Assembly: GCF_033568475.1 (NCBI RefSeq) | Contig: NC_133123.1 | Span: 170,965,685-171,029,684 of the forward strand | Source of the DNA: Henckelia pumila | Taxonomy: Eukaryota > Streptophyta > Magnoliopsida > Lamiales > Gesneriaceae | Direction: 5' to 3' | Length of the DNA stretch: 64,000 bases | Part shown: positions 43,397 to 56,100 of the stretch, in pieces | Numbering within the stretch: position 1 is the first letter of the stretch | Layout: each line of letters starts with the position of its first letter | Program-made: the position numbers and the translations under genes | Notes under the pieces: generated by a model | What the model was told of the DNA's origin: nothing | Seen by the model: only the letters and a program-made list of their open reading frames with translations | Database searches by the model: none

Positions 43397-45400
43397 ATAC
43401 CGTCGTCTTTGAAATCAGCCTTGTCCTCAAGGCTGAGTCTTGAAACCTGATCTTCTATGAATCTTGCTTCCCTCCAGCCAACATCAAAGACAATAACCTC
43501 AAAACCAAGATTGAAGGACTCATTGTAAAATTCCTGCAACTTTGAGTAAAAATTACGAATCTTGTTCTTCCAAAGACGTGCTTTGACGACAATAAAGCTG
43601 CTAGAGAAATCCCTCGACTTCACATTCTTTGAGTCTTGTATGGTCATTGCAAAAGAACCTTTACTCCACACCTTTCTTGTATTTGACTTCATGACTAAAG
43701 AATTAACTTCTCTGAGTTCTCTTTCAATTCCGACAGCAGCTTTGAATCTAAAAAGAAATCCAGCAGACGACCATTCAGCCCTGAGTGATAGATCTTTTTA
43801 TCAGCAGCTTCATTCCCTACGCGTTTGACCCTTCTTGCTAAAATCTAACCTGGTTCATAATCACTAGCCATATCAATATCAAAATCTAAGGTTGATTCTT
43901 GCCCAAGCAGCCATCTAACTCTTTTCCAGTGCACAATTGAAGTAGCCATCCCATCCAAACATAAGTTCCAAGCAATTATTAGCATGAAATCCACCCCTTT
44001 CACTCTAAACACTCTTCTGTCCATTGTGATTGTACATGCACCTATTTCGGTCTTGAATCCACCACAAATGCCACTTGTTGTAACTTTATACCTTTATCCT
44101 CTCACCAAACCCAAAAGTTGCTTCAGGAACATCAATTTGCAAACTCCTGCTCTTTGAACTCTCAATTTTTGTGCTGCCAACTCTAAGTCTCATTCGGACA
44201 GGACGTTCTTGAATAATAGTGACAACACAACGGACGTTCCCCTTTCATTCTTAATAGCACGTCCATAGATTAATGGGGCAGCCACAGAAATCTTGGAACT
44301 TCTGCCAAAATTTACAGATTGTGAGAGAACTTCTTCAATCTCTTGACGAAAAGTCAAAGTGTGTCCCTCGTCACGCTTTAAATGCAGATTGTCATTTACT
44401 TGGGACCATCCGACATCCAATCTTCCAACCCGACCAATGGAAAACTTATACGAGCCCAGTTCCTTCTCTCGAATATAGCAATTGCAAACCCTAGTCTTCT
44501 TTACCTTAGGAATTGATTCCTTAGCCCCATTAATTAAGGTTGGGCCATGGGCACACACCTCTCCTTTAGTCCAAGTCTCACCGATTAATCTCCAATTTCC
44601 AGAGATTGAAATTGGACCATGGGCCCAGTTCTTGCCCCAATTGTCAACTATGGACTGTAGGAAATAATAGCCCATGTAATATTCTTCCTCCACAACCCAC
44701 TGAGGGAGACCCGTCTCTTTCAATCCATCGAGAAAACCCTGCATCATCGTAGAAAGAGAATCCCATGGATGTGTCACTTTATCTGGGGCTTTCTTTTTTA
44801 CCCACCGGAACCCTGAACATGTTGCCTTATCTAGAGCGTCCCTTTTAACCCATCGGAAATAATTGATCGTGGGTTCCTTCTCACTGATGCATGTCTTTCG
44901 TATGCATCTGACAGTATTCCTTGGATTTTGTTCAAGGAAGTGATCGGTCAAGCATTTCCATTCAATTGGATCTAATTCAACAGACTTGTGTATACTCACT
45001 ATCCATAGAACCTGTTTCTTCTCATATCTACATCTAAGTTCCTCGGCTTGTAGCCTTGAAGCCTTGCTCTGATCCCTTGTGACTACTCATGCCCCCTGCT
45101 CTGATCCCTTGTAGCCTTGCAACTGCTGTTTGATGAGTAAACTTTTCTCCTTAACCACTGGCTTGTTGGTTTTCTCTTCCACATTCTCGAGCATCTGGTT
45201 ATCAAGCTTCTCTCCAACCTCTCCCCTTTTTTTCCCCAGAATTAGCTGCTCCAGCCACCTTTTGAAGTCTACCAATTCATTGACCAAGTCCCCCATCGCT
45301 TTCACCGACTGGTCGATCGATTTCACCGACTTGCTGATTGAATTCACATTCTCTTGTAAGTTCAGCTCTATCGAGTTCATATCCTCTGCTAATTTCAACA
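43216..45400 (-). pseudogene. Unrecognised protein of element D (Gag-like N-terminus, no pol)
   Basis: The coding text starts at ATG 63151 on the minus strand (ATADFEVRVDALEER), is cut by E, and resumes at 45400. The first part is a coiled-coil-like helix (NLQENVNSISKSVKSIDQSV). After a stop at 45087-45089 it continues in the same frame (44999-44190: VELDPIEWKCLTDHFLEQNP, then a segment rich in W and G such as NWGKNWAHGPISISGNWRLI), then in broken form to LSLEDKADFKDDGIVMDL, which runs into the LTR. I do not recognise the family. Short phrases such as LEDK...DDGIV at the LTR edge resemble the C-terminus of other non-autonomous plant LTR elements. Confidence 0.55.
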
Positions 45401-45405
45401 CCCTT
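45401..45405. repeat. Target site duplication of E, left copy (CCCTT)
   Basis: CCCTT here pairs with CTCTT at 63103-63107, one mismatch. Both sit exactly at the LTR edges, and removing E with one copy restores the reading frame of D. Confidence 0.8.
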
Positions 45406-47421
45406 TGTAACGCCCCATTTTTATCTTAAATGTGTTTATTTGAGTTAATCGGAGATTTTAGAGTTCACGAGCCAACTTGATTTTGATCAAGGTCCTTTTT
45501 ACAAAATTTGGATTTTTCAGGGACTAAAATGCAAATATTGGATTTTATATATTATCTACACTTGTGTTGACTTATCTACCACTTCTTATTCCTCCTCCAA
45601 ACCGTGAGCTCCATTGAAGATGCCCCTTTGAGCTTTTGAGCTTCCAGATTTCCTTCCGAGCTCGATCCGGCCGTTGAAATTTATTTCTGAAGGCATATTA
45701 TCGATCACTGTAGCGAGAGCTTCGTTCTATCGTAAGTTTTTCTACGGTCAGATACATTCTAGTTTTTGGATGTTGTTAGAATCGTTTGAGATTCGAGTAT
45801 GTTGTTCTTGACAGAGTTCTGATCGTTTATTATCTGTCGGTTTTGAATTAGAGCGATGTTCGGATTTGTTATGATTTTTGGAAGCCATTTTCGAAAACTT
45901 GGATTTTGAGATTGATGAGTTTTCTTTGTTATTGTTGTTTTGGGCATTGATATGAGGTTATATCGGTATTGAACTGCTGTCTGCGTTTCCGGTTTAATTA
46001 GTTTATAGCCGTTATGCCGTCGATTTGAGTTTTGGGTTTTCGAATCATTTTTTGAATTCTTGAAGCATTGTCTTGTGAGTGATTGTCGTAGTTGATCATC
46101 TCTTATCTTCGTACAGATTCGTTGGAGTTGTCGAGTCTTGTGTTAGAAACATTTGATCGTCGAGTTTTGGACGAAGAATGGTAAAGAGATTTCCTCGAAC
46201 CGTTGTTTGTTGTTTAGGTTGTATAGTTGTTGATACAATCTTTTGTTGTAGCTTGTTTGGAGTTGGATCTACGGCATTGAAAGGTAAAAGCAGTCATCGT
46301 AGCGGGATAGCATACTCGGGACAGTTGGTTCTGGAGTTTCCCTTTCAAATCACATATTGCATCTACACTTGTTCTAGCATGAGGAACTTGTGTCTTGTTG
46401 ATTGACTTTGCTTTTGACTATGTGGCTTATGTTTTATGTTTCTGTTATGCATTCATCTTGAGCCTACGTTGATTTCAGCAGGCAGAACCGCCCTTTTTGT
46501 TTGGACATTTTGGAACTATGATTGAGTGGCCTAGGTCGTAGTCGTATCGCCTAGTGCTAACATACTCATTATGGTTGCTCAAAGTTTAGAGGAGTGAGAT
46601 ATGTGGAACCACCTCGATTGGGAGAGTCGGTGAGTCGTCACATGATCTCATCCTTGGGATCCCAAAAGCACAGCAACAATATCTCGTTTATCAGATTTTA
46701 TATCCCGGTTTAAAGACATGCATTTCATTACGTTGTTATTGATTTTGTTGTTGTCTTGAAAGCATGTTTATTGTTGTATTACTTGATATGTTGCTTTTAC
46801 TGGAATTATCATTCTCACCGGTTTATCCGGTTGTTGCTTTTTTTTGTATGTGTACTTGGGAACAGGAGGGGCAGGATCAAGTCAGCATAGACCTGGTTAG
46901 CATCTAGAGCAAGAGATAGAAGTGAGACTCATTTAGAAGTCGAATCAGCATGTCAATCTAGTTATGTTTTGTGAACATGTTTAGTCATTCGAACTTCTCG
47001 TATTTGTTTTGTAAGCAAGAATCGATGTAGGTACTACGAATTGAATGTTTCTCTTCCCTAAACTTTTCTTGTATTGTTATTGGCTTGTCAAATACTTTTA
47101 ATGCAAGTGTTTAGGTTTTGTTGAGTTAATTTTGGTGCCTTAACTCCGGGCGAGAGGACGGCGCGGGCGCGCGGTTATTGGCGCAGACGCGCGGACTCTT
47201 TGCGAGGTAAGGGCATGAGCGCACTTCCGAAGAGCGCGGGCGCGCTGGTTTTGGCGAAGCATCGGCGCGGGCGCGCTGGTTTTAGCGAAACATCGGTGCG
47301 TGCGCGCGAGCCTTCTTTAAAAAAAAATATAAAAAAATAATTGGTTGCTTCTAATATTGGTTTCTCGTTTACTTATCGGTTGTTTTGTCCGAGATTAGTT
47401 GATTAGAAACAAGGTCTCACA
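45406..47421 (+). repeat. 5' LTR of element E (2016 bp)
   Basis: It runs from TGTAACGCCCCATTTTTATC to AAACAAGGTCTCACA. A TATA-like TTATATATT is at 45545-45553. Near the right end (47155-47315) is a GC-rich repeat of about 30 bp, GGCGCGGGCGCGCTGGTTTT and variants, which is longer than in the 3' LTR and explains most of the 79-bp length difference. Confidence 0.9.
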
Positions 47422-47426
47422 TTAAG

Positions 47427-47438
47427 TGGTATCAGAGA
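47427..47438 (+). other. Primer-binding site of element E (tRNA-Met)
   Basis: TGGTATCAGAGA stands five bases after the LTR end and matches the initiator tRNA-Met site of plant Ty3/gypsy chromoviruses. Confidence 0.8.
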
Positions 47439-47727
47439 GATAAGATTCTTGGTTGAACTAGAGTGAGCGGTGTAGATCGAGTCTGTGTGTATTGGCTCCT
47501 CGCATGTGTTTGAATTATTTTAGCTGTATAATTAATTCCATGCAAGCATTCTTTATTGTTTGAGAATTATTTGAATTACATGGTTATGTGATTTACTTTT
47601 GTAAAGCATGATCTACTTGAGATATAACTGCTTATGTTATCGACTGGTATCCAGATTTTCTGAGCGGTTGTTAAGGGCATCGGTTGTAGCGATTGAGATA
47701 TCTTGTGCCCTAACCTTTGCTATTCAG

Positions 47728-48890
47728 ATGGGTCCTCGTCGAGTGATAAACAGAAACACACCGCCAGTTATTCCCACAACCGAGCAAGCTAGTACTGAAA
47801 CGGTTGAGATGGATGCTACAGCAACGCCTATGGAAACCTTGCTGAAGAGGTTTCAGCCGTTTAATCCGTCGTTGCTGATGGGTACAGAAAATCCAGTTGA
47901 CTGCGAGAATTGGTTGGATGATATCGATCAGTTGTTCGATTCCATTGACTACATCGATGACCGCCGAATCAGGTTAGTCATTCATCAGCTCCGTGGGGTT
48001 GCTAAAAGCTGGTGGATCATGACGAAGAAAGAAATGCAGAGTTGAGGTACGGAAGTTACTTGGTCTCTTTTTAAATCTGAATTTTATAAGCGGTTTTTCC
48101 CTATCTCGTACCGTAAAGATAAGGGAGTTGAGTTTGCCAATCTGAGGCAAGGAAATCTGAACATCGAAGAGTATGTAGCCAAGTTTGACAGTTTACTGAG
48201 ATTTGCACCACTTATTGTCGGCAATGATGAAGCAAAGGACGATCAGTTCATCAATGGGTTGAATCCCGATGTCTTCACGTTGGTAAACACCAACAGACCT
48301 AAAAACTTTGCGGATGCCATGAATCACGCAAAGGGAGCAGAAGCAGGCTTGTGGAGGCAGAGAGGTAATCAGGTGACACCTTAGCAATAGAGGCAGTATC
48401 AGAACCCACCATCTCAGTATCAGAACCAGCAGCAAAGGTATGAAGGTGGAAACAGTGGGGGAAACAGAAAGGATCGGTACAAAGCAAGAGGCAAACAGTT
48501 CAAGAGGCAGGGGAACAGTTCTTCTAGTTCCAGTGGTTCCAAGCAATTCGGTTCAGGACAGAGTTCTAGATCTTCAGCCATGTACTGCAGCAAGTGTGGG
48601 GGAAGAAACTCATCGGATCAGTGTGTGGGAGTCTTTGGTAATTGTAACACCTGTCAGCAACCGGGACACTTCTCTAAGGTGTTCCCTCAGCGTAACAGAG
48701 ATAGAGCTCAGAGTGGAAGTTCATCTCGACCTGCAGCTCAACCCGAGAGGCAGTCTTCTGCAGTGCACTCCTTCCAGCCCCAGCCGCAGAACAGACAGGG
48801 AGGTAACTCTAGTGCGAACCAGCCTCCGAGACAGCAAGCACGAGTCTTTGCTTTGACAGAGGATCAGGCTCAGGCAGCACTTGACAATGT
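47728..48890 (+). pseudogene. gag: Gag of element E (broken)
   Basis: The start is ATG 47728 (MGPRRVINRNTPPVIPTTEQ), the usual start of Tekay-type Gag. The capsid region follows (NCENWLDDIDQLF-like text, VAKSWWIMTKKE). A TGA at 48043-48045 and two stops near 48382-48390 interrupt one continuous frame. The Cys-rich end reads YCSKCGGRNSSDQC then CNTCQQPGHFSKVF; the last position of the CCHC knuckle is Phe instead of Cys. Confidence 0.85.
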
Positions 48891-49501
48891 TATAGCAGGT
48901 AACTTTTTGATTTTTGGTTATTCTACTCATGTTTTGATTGATATATGTGCTTCCCATTCCTTTATCTCTGAGAAATTTGTGTTATTTCATGCATTGCCTA
49001 CTGAGTTGTTGCCTACTATAGTAGCTGTTACTTCACCATTGGGTGGAGGAATGTTTTCTGTCAGACTAGTCAGGAACTGTGAACTTTGTTTTGAGGGGAA
49101 TTTGTTAGAATTCGACTGTATTGTGCTTGGACTGTCAGATTTTGATTGTATTGTCGGTATAGATGCTTTGAACAAGTACAGGGCAACAGTTGATTGTTTT
49201 CTGAAGGTTGTCAGATTCAGACCTGAAATGACAGACGAGTGGAAATTCTTCGTTTATGTACTGAAATCTAGCCCAGCTTTGGTAGATTTACCAGTGTTTA
49301 GAGATTTTGTTGATGTTTTTCCAGAAGATGTTCCTGGATTGCCACCTATTCGAGAGATTGAATTCAGCATCGATTTGGTGCCAGGTACTCAACCTATTTT
49401 CAAAGCTCCTTATCGTATGCCACCTATTGAACTGAGAGAGTTGAAGGAGCAACTTGAAGATTTGATTGCCAAGGGATACATCAGACCTAGTGTATCGCCT
49501 T
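48891..49501 (+). pseudogene. pol: Protease and start of RT of element E
   Basis: The protease shows VLIDICASHSFIS, where the family has DTGASHSFIS; both Thr and Gly of the active site are changed. DFDCIVGIDALNKYRATVDC and FVDVFPEDVPGLPPIREIEF follow, leading into RT (KEQLEDLIAKGYIRPSVSP), where C2 inserts. The open frame at the end of this segment (past 49501) is copia LTR and not part of the protein. Confidence 0.85.
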
Positions 49502-51343
49502 TGAAAGAGTGGGTGCCCGGTGAGCCAACTTGTGGCTAAGGGCTTTGATGACTCTTTGTATAAACAATCTTTTGTTTAATATAATTTACACTTTTATTAA
49601 TGGCAATGACTTTATCTTTCTTCATATTTTTATATTGTGATATACTATTGTTATTTTGATAAGACCTTGAATATACTATAGTGTATGTAAGATGTGGTAG
49701 AACATGGAAATGTCTATCATGAAACACATCTTATAGTCACTGTATATTCTAAACTGTTCCTAGTCGATTGAGCCGTCCGATAATAAGGATAAGGATCTCT
49801 CGAGTTTGAGACTAGCATTTGCGATGCAGAGTACCACGTTTCATTGGTAAGGAACATAGAGATGTTCGAAGCATGCAAATGGATATTCATATGATGAATG
49901 ATCGAACTACCCTATCCAGACTTTCCAAGTGGTTATCACTTATCGAGTGGATATAGTCCGCGGTTTTGGTTGTACACCATTAGTCCTTACTACTTGAAAC
50001 ATCATTGAGACTCTATATGCTAGTACTGTGCTTTGACTCGTTTACCGACTCTATTGGGGTCATCAGGTGTCGGGATTGGGTACAGTTACAACACATATAG
50101 GAGTCGATGCATTGTTGTCAAGGATTCACCACATACTTGCGAGTGTGGATATCCTATGCGATCTGAGGAGATATTAGTGTGATGAATCTCTGGCCAGAGT
50201 ACATGATGTGATTTAAGAAATGGTTTCTTAGTAGCACATGCGATGTCACTATTTGATCTTCAAGATGTATTGCATAGTTATCGAATCTCGAGCGACTCTC
50301 GATATACCAATGGTTGTTGATTCGATCGGGATATATGGATGAAGGGACCGTACAGTACGCTAACCAAAATCTATTGGTTCTTGTAGGAACTATCAGTGAT
50401 ACCTAGGTAATCATGGGGCGATGTTGCTAGGCGCTCTTACCATGATTCGATGGGCAAGTCGGAAATTGTTGTTCCGAGTCACAAGGAGTTGTGAGCCCAC
50501 GGCTAGCTGTATCCCTGAACCATTGAGGGTCACACAGTGTAATGGATTTTTAATCCCCGTTGAGATAGTTAAATTTAAAGAGTTAAATTTAATGAACAAA
50601 GAAGTTGGACTTCTTAATTATGAGTAGAGGAGTAAGATTTCCTAAAATGACATAGGGATGAACATTTTTGGAAACCACTGAATTCGGATTCAGAAAAATT
50701 TATCTTGACTTTAAAAGGTGCAGAAATGGTTTCTGTGCACATTGGTGAAATCGGTTTATCAATCGGAGTCACGATGAATTTTATATTAATTTATGAACAT
50801 GCGGGCTTTGCTTGTCGGGCTTGAACTTATGACTAATGGACCCTAAGCTGTTAGTGGCCTACATTATAAATAAGTTATTGCAGTACAGAAATTACACACA
50901 ACAGGTCACAATTTTCGAAAAACCTAAGTATTTTCTATCAATAGTGGCCGCCCCCCTCCCTCTCTACTCGGTAAAATCCAGCTTGTGATTTTGAATTACA
51001 GTCTGGTTTAACGGATCAAATTCGTTAATTCTCTTCGTAGAAACTTCTGATAGATTTTCTAGTGCAATCTATCAGAGGGATTAATTATCCGTTCGTGGAC
51101 CTGATTGAAGAACAGTTCGTCCATCAATTCCAGGGATATACAACAAGAGCAGAGAAATCTGTTGGTGTCCAAAATCTCGATTCGAGATTAAAGGTAAAAA
51201 TTTTATAATCGTTATTTAATTTTTACACACACAATTTAATCGTAAGGTTGATACCCATTATGGAATCGTTCCATATAAAAATTTTAAACTTCCGCTGCAC
51301 CGGGTATCAATCCTAATTGATCTGATCGCCGCGTTCTCCAACA
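49502..51343 (+). repeat. 5' LTR of C2
   Basis: It starts TGAAAGAGTGGGTGCCCGG and ends CGCGTTCTCCAACA. TATAAATA is at 50865-50872. Relative to C1 the LTR has many substitutions, so the two are separate lineages of one family. Confidence 0.95.
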
Positions 51344-51344
51344 G

Positions 51345-51360
51345 TGGTATCAGAGCCAGG
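51345..51360 (+). other. Primer-binding site of C2 (tRNA-Met)
   Basis: TGGTATCAGAGCCAGG, identical to that of C1, one base after the LTR. Confidence 0.9.
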
Positions 51361-53128
51361 TTGCTCAGATCAAGCGATTAAATTAATCGATTGTAAAAAA
51401 AATTTTTAAGCCTCGGTTTTTTAAACAAAATAAATATTTAAAAATAAAATTTATTTTTTTCGGACAAAAACCCGAGCAGCGATTGGATCGCTGCCCGGGG
51501 CAGGGGCTGCGATCGGCGCTGCCCTAGGGGCAGCCGGGCTGCCCGGCCCGACCCCATTAGGGCGCGGGCAGCTCGGGAATGTCCCGGGCGGCCCGCGGGA
51601 AAAATTAATTTTTTTTTTAATTTTTAAATTAAATTTTAATATGTTAAAATTCTATTTTTGGTCCGATCGAAAATTGTTTTGATTGGTCCACGAGGCGTCG
51701 GATCGAATAGTTCGAGTCCGAAAATTTTAAAATTGATTTTTGGATAAATTTGAATTTTTGGAAAATTTTAATATTTTATCCTTAAATTGAATTTTTGAAA
51801 TTAATTATTTTTGGTACAATTGATGATAAGATATGATCTTATGGATATATTGAGTAAAATATGATTTTATGTATAAAATTGGATTTTATAGATAAAATAT
51901 GATTTTATTTGATAAAAAAGATAAAATATGATTTTGTATATAAAATAAGATTTTATGTATAAAATATGATTTTATCCTTTTAAATTTAAACTGCCATTGC
52001 ATGTTATCCAATAAATTAATTTTGAATTAAATGTTATTGGATAAGGATGATCGATTTCCATGACCAATTTTGTAGGTGTATGTTAGGAATTTACATTTGT
52101 TTTTATTGTTGTTGGATTTATTAATGGGCCTGGTTTATGGCCCAATATGAATGTCATATGTAATAAAAGTGGGCTTGGTTTATGGCCCGTTCCCACCCCT
52201 TAAAATGTATCCCCTACTTGTCATTGTTATTTATTGTAAATACATTAGATTTAGTGGGAGATCAAGATTTGAAGATGGAGGTGGGCCCAGCAGACAATAA
52301 AGACAGAAGAAATGTAAATTTGAAGCTCAATGTAATAGGATTGCATTGCATACTGCATATTACCTAGGATTGGACTAAGACTCGTGATTGGCAACCAAGG
52401 GTCGATTAGAAATGGAATCGATCATCCTATATAATATGTGATATTATTGTTGTATGCATGTTTTAGACAAAATTGTGTGAATCCGGAAAGCATACAAAAT
52501 TTTAAAAATGATTAGACAAATTTTCATAATTAAAATCCCTCATTTTAAATATGATTTAAAATTGATATCAAGATAAATAAAGGAAATTTAAATTTGTTTA
52601 AATGTTCCTACCTTCCATCAACGATCAATGTATGAGATGCTACCCGCGGATACGGTCCGGCTCATATTATTGGGGGGGCCCGTTCGTCGGAAAGCTGTAC
52701 ATTGGATCGACACATGTTGTAAGTTGGGTGGAACTCCCATGGGATCGGCTCATATTATTGGGGGATCCACATGGCGACCGTCCATCACAACTTAATATTG
52801 ATGGGTCATCTTGACATGTTACAATAAACGGCGTCATATTATTGGACCCTTATTGGACATGAGATAAATACGTGGAGGTTGCTTTGGAAGCAATTGGGCT
52901 CTACCTTTTGAAAATTATGGTTGGCTGATATTATTCGGGACCATAGTTTGTCAATTGGACTCCATGTTCTCACTAAGGAAAACAGTTTCCCGTTTTCACT
53001 AGAGGGTAGTGAAATCGTTAAAATAGTGGGAGTGAGATTCATAAAATAAATTTCGCCTATTTTATGTCTTAGTAAATTCATTAAACAATCATCGATTATT
53101 GTCTGTTTCAACTCAGTATTTCATTACA
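51361..53128 (+). other. Leader of C2 with the family repeat blocks
   Basis: There is no gene. The order is a short GC-rich block (51470-51605), AT-rich repeats of ATAAAATATGATTTTAT type (51840-51980), and four copies of GGCTCATATTATTGGG-type motifs starting at 52659, 52747, 52830 and 52923. The blocks match those of C1 in order and strand. Confidence 0.8.
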
Positions 53129-56100
53129 ATGAATTCGTAATCCACATGTTCTCGAACAAAACAAACTTTCTGGCGCAACTATACGGAATGGTTCCATAAA
53201 GTCAAGATTGTCCTAAGTTCGGAAAAGATTTTCTAAAGAAAAGGCTTCTCCGAAAACAGCCCCGGCTGATGTAACTGCCGAAAGGTTGGCCGAACTAAAG
53301 AAATGGTTGGACCATGATCTCAAGGCAAAATGTTACATGCAAAATTGGACAAGTCTAAACAAGTTTGCCATCACTGCAAGAAACCCGGTCATTGGAAACG
53401 TAACTACAAGGAATACCTCGAGCAGTTGCGAACTGCGAAGGGTATGCTCTATATTGAAATAAATGTTTCACTTAACACTACTTCTTGGGTATTGGATACC
53501 GGATGTGGATCTCATATTTGCAATGAGTTGCAAATGATGACAAGAAGTAATAAGCTTAGAATGGGTGAGACCTAGCTGAGGCTCGAAAATGGTTCCAGAG
53601 TTGAAGCTAAAGCTGTGGGAGATATTTATTTAATTTTGAAGAACGGTTTTAAGTTACTTTTGAGAGATGTTTTATTTGTTCCGTATTTGATTTAAAACAT
53701 TATTTCTGTTTCTATGCTTGATAGAGATGGTTATTCTTGCAATTTTGTGAATGGGATTTGCAATATTTACAAGAATGAATGTTTGATTGGAAATGGACAA
53801 CTTGAAAATGATCTATACAACTTAAAACTAAAAGACGTTCCAATAAATTATGTTGATAAACCGGCAACAACAAACAAAAGGAAAATCGATAGTCAAAACC
53901 CGGCAAACCTTTGGCATGCTAGGTTAGGTCATATTTCTTCAAGGAGGATGAACAAGCTAGTGGGAGAGGGCATGTTTGATATGTCTGATATTAACTCTCT
54001 ACCTACTTGTGAATCCTGCCTGAAAGGAAAAATGACTAAATCTCCTTTTAAGGGGAAACCTGAGCGTAGTCAAAATCTGTTGGATTTGATCCATACAGAT
54101 GTTTGTGGTCCATTTAGAGTTGGTACTCAATATGGCCACACCTACTTCATTACCTTTACTGATGATTATTCGAGGTATGGGTATTTATATTTAATGAAAT
54201 ATAAGTCTGAAGCGTTTGAAAATTTCAAAGAATTCAAGGCTGAAGTAGAAAACAAGCTAGGTAAAAGTATTAAAGCACTTCGATCGGATCGAGGTGGAGA
54301 ATACTTAAGTACCGAGTTTTTGGACTATCTAAAAGAGAATGAGATTCTCTCTCAGTGGACTCCTCCTATGACACCACAGCTGAATGGTGTATCGGAGCGT
54401 CGTAATCGAACTTTGTTGGACATGGTTCGATCCATGATGAGCTTCACTGAGCTTCCACCTTCATTTTGGGGCTATGCGCTTGAAACGGCGGTATTGTTGT
54501 TGAACAACGTCCACACTAAAGCAGTGGACAAAACACCATACGAGTTATGGAATGGCAAAGCTCCTAAGTATTCATACTTGAGGATTTGGGGATGTCCTGC
54601 TTACGTGAAGCGGACAGTGGGAGATAAGTTGGATAGTCGATCCAGCTTATGTTATTTTGTAGGGTATCCGAAGAATTCAATCGGATATTATTTCTATTAT
54701 CCTGCTGAAACAAAGGTGTTTGTTTCAAGGAATGCCACCTTCTTGGAGAAGGAGTTCTTATTGGATAAGAAAGGCGAGATGATGGAACTCGAAGAAATTC
54801 GAGAAGAACCCGAAATACAAAATAACGATCCTACACCTCAGGAACCATTGATAGACACGCCTGTACCTAGAAGATTCTAGAGGACTTCTAGACCTCCTAT
54901 TCGATATGGTCTTCTTCTTGAAGGGGATCAAGATGAACCCGATGTTGGATGTGATCCAAGAAACTTCAAGGAAGCAATTTCTGATGCGGATTCAAATTTA
55001 TGGCTTGAAGCTATGCAGTCGGAAATAGATTCGATGCATACAAACCAAGTTTGGTCTTTAGTAGATCCTCCCGATGGAATTGTTCCAATAGGGTGTAAAT
55101 GGATCTACAAGAGAAAGCTTGGGCCTGATGGTAAGGTATTGACCTACAAGGCGTGATTGGTGGCGAAAGGTTATACTCAAAGACAAGGAGTTGACTATGA
55201 TGAAACCTTTTTCACCAGTTGCAATGTTCAAGTCCATAAGAATCCTTATTGCCATAGCTGCTTGGTATGACTATGAGATATGGCAAATGGATGTGAAGAC
55301 TGCTTTTCTTAATGGAGACATTAAGGAAGAAATCTATATGAAGCAGCCTGAGGGGTACACATCCATGGGAAGCGAGCATAAGGTATGCAAGCTTCAGAGA
55401 TCAATTTATGGTCTAAAACAAGCATCAAGAAGTTGGAACCAGAAATTTGATGAAACAATAAAGGATTTTGGTTTCATCAAGAACCCGGAGGAACCATGCG
55501 TGTACAAGAAAGTAGTTAAGGATGCGGTGACATTCTTAGTACTTTATGTTTATGACATCCTACTCATTGGGAATGACGTAGGGATGTTGCAGTCAACGAA
55601 GATATGGTTATCAGGTAGATTCTCGATGAAGGATTTGGGTGAGGCATCCTATATTCTTGGGATACAGATCTATAGAGATAGATCTAAGAGAATGATAGGA
55701 CTCACTCAATCAACCTACATCGACACCATATTGAAACGGTTTTCAATGGATGGGTCCAAGAGAGGACATCTACCCATGTGTCATGGAGTTTCTCTATCCA
55801 AGTCTATGTGTCCCAAGATGGATGAAGAGATAGAGAAAATGACACATGTACCATATGCGTCAGCCATAGGTAGTATCATGTATGGGATGATATCTACCAG
55901 ACCGGATGTAGCATTTGCTCTGAGTGTCACGAGCAGATATCAAGCTAATCCCGGTCAAATGCATTGGAAAGCCGTGAAGGACATTCTTAAGTACTTACGA
56001 AGGACTAAGAATATGTTCATGGTATATGGAGGAAGAGAACTAAAATTGGAAGGCTATACCGACTCTAGCTTCCAAAGTGACGTGGATGACTCGAAGTCAA

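Noticed and set aside
46178..46405. Short ORF in the E 5' LTR, possible small protein
   Set aside because: The reading frame is not kept in the 3' LTR (62523-62873 opens in a different place), so it is not under constraint.
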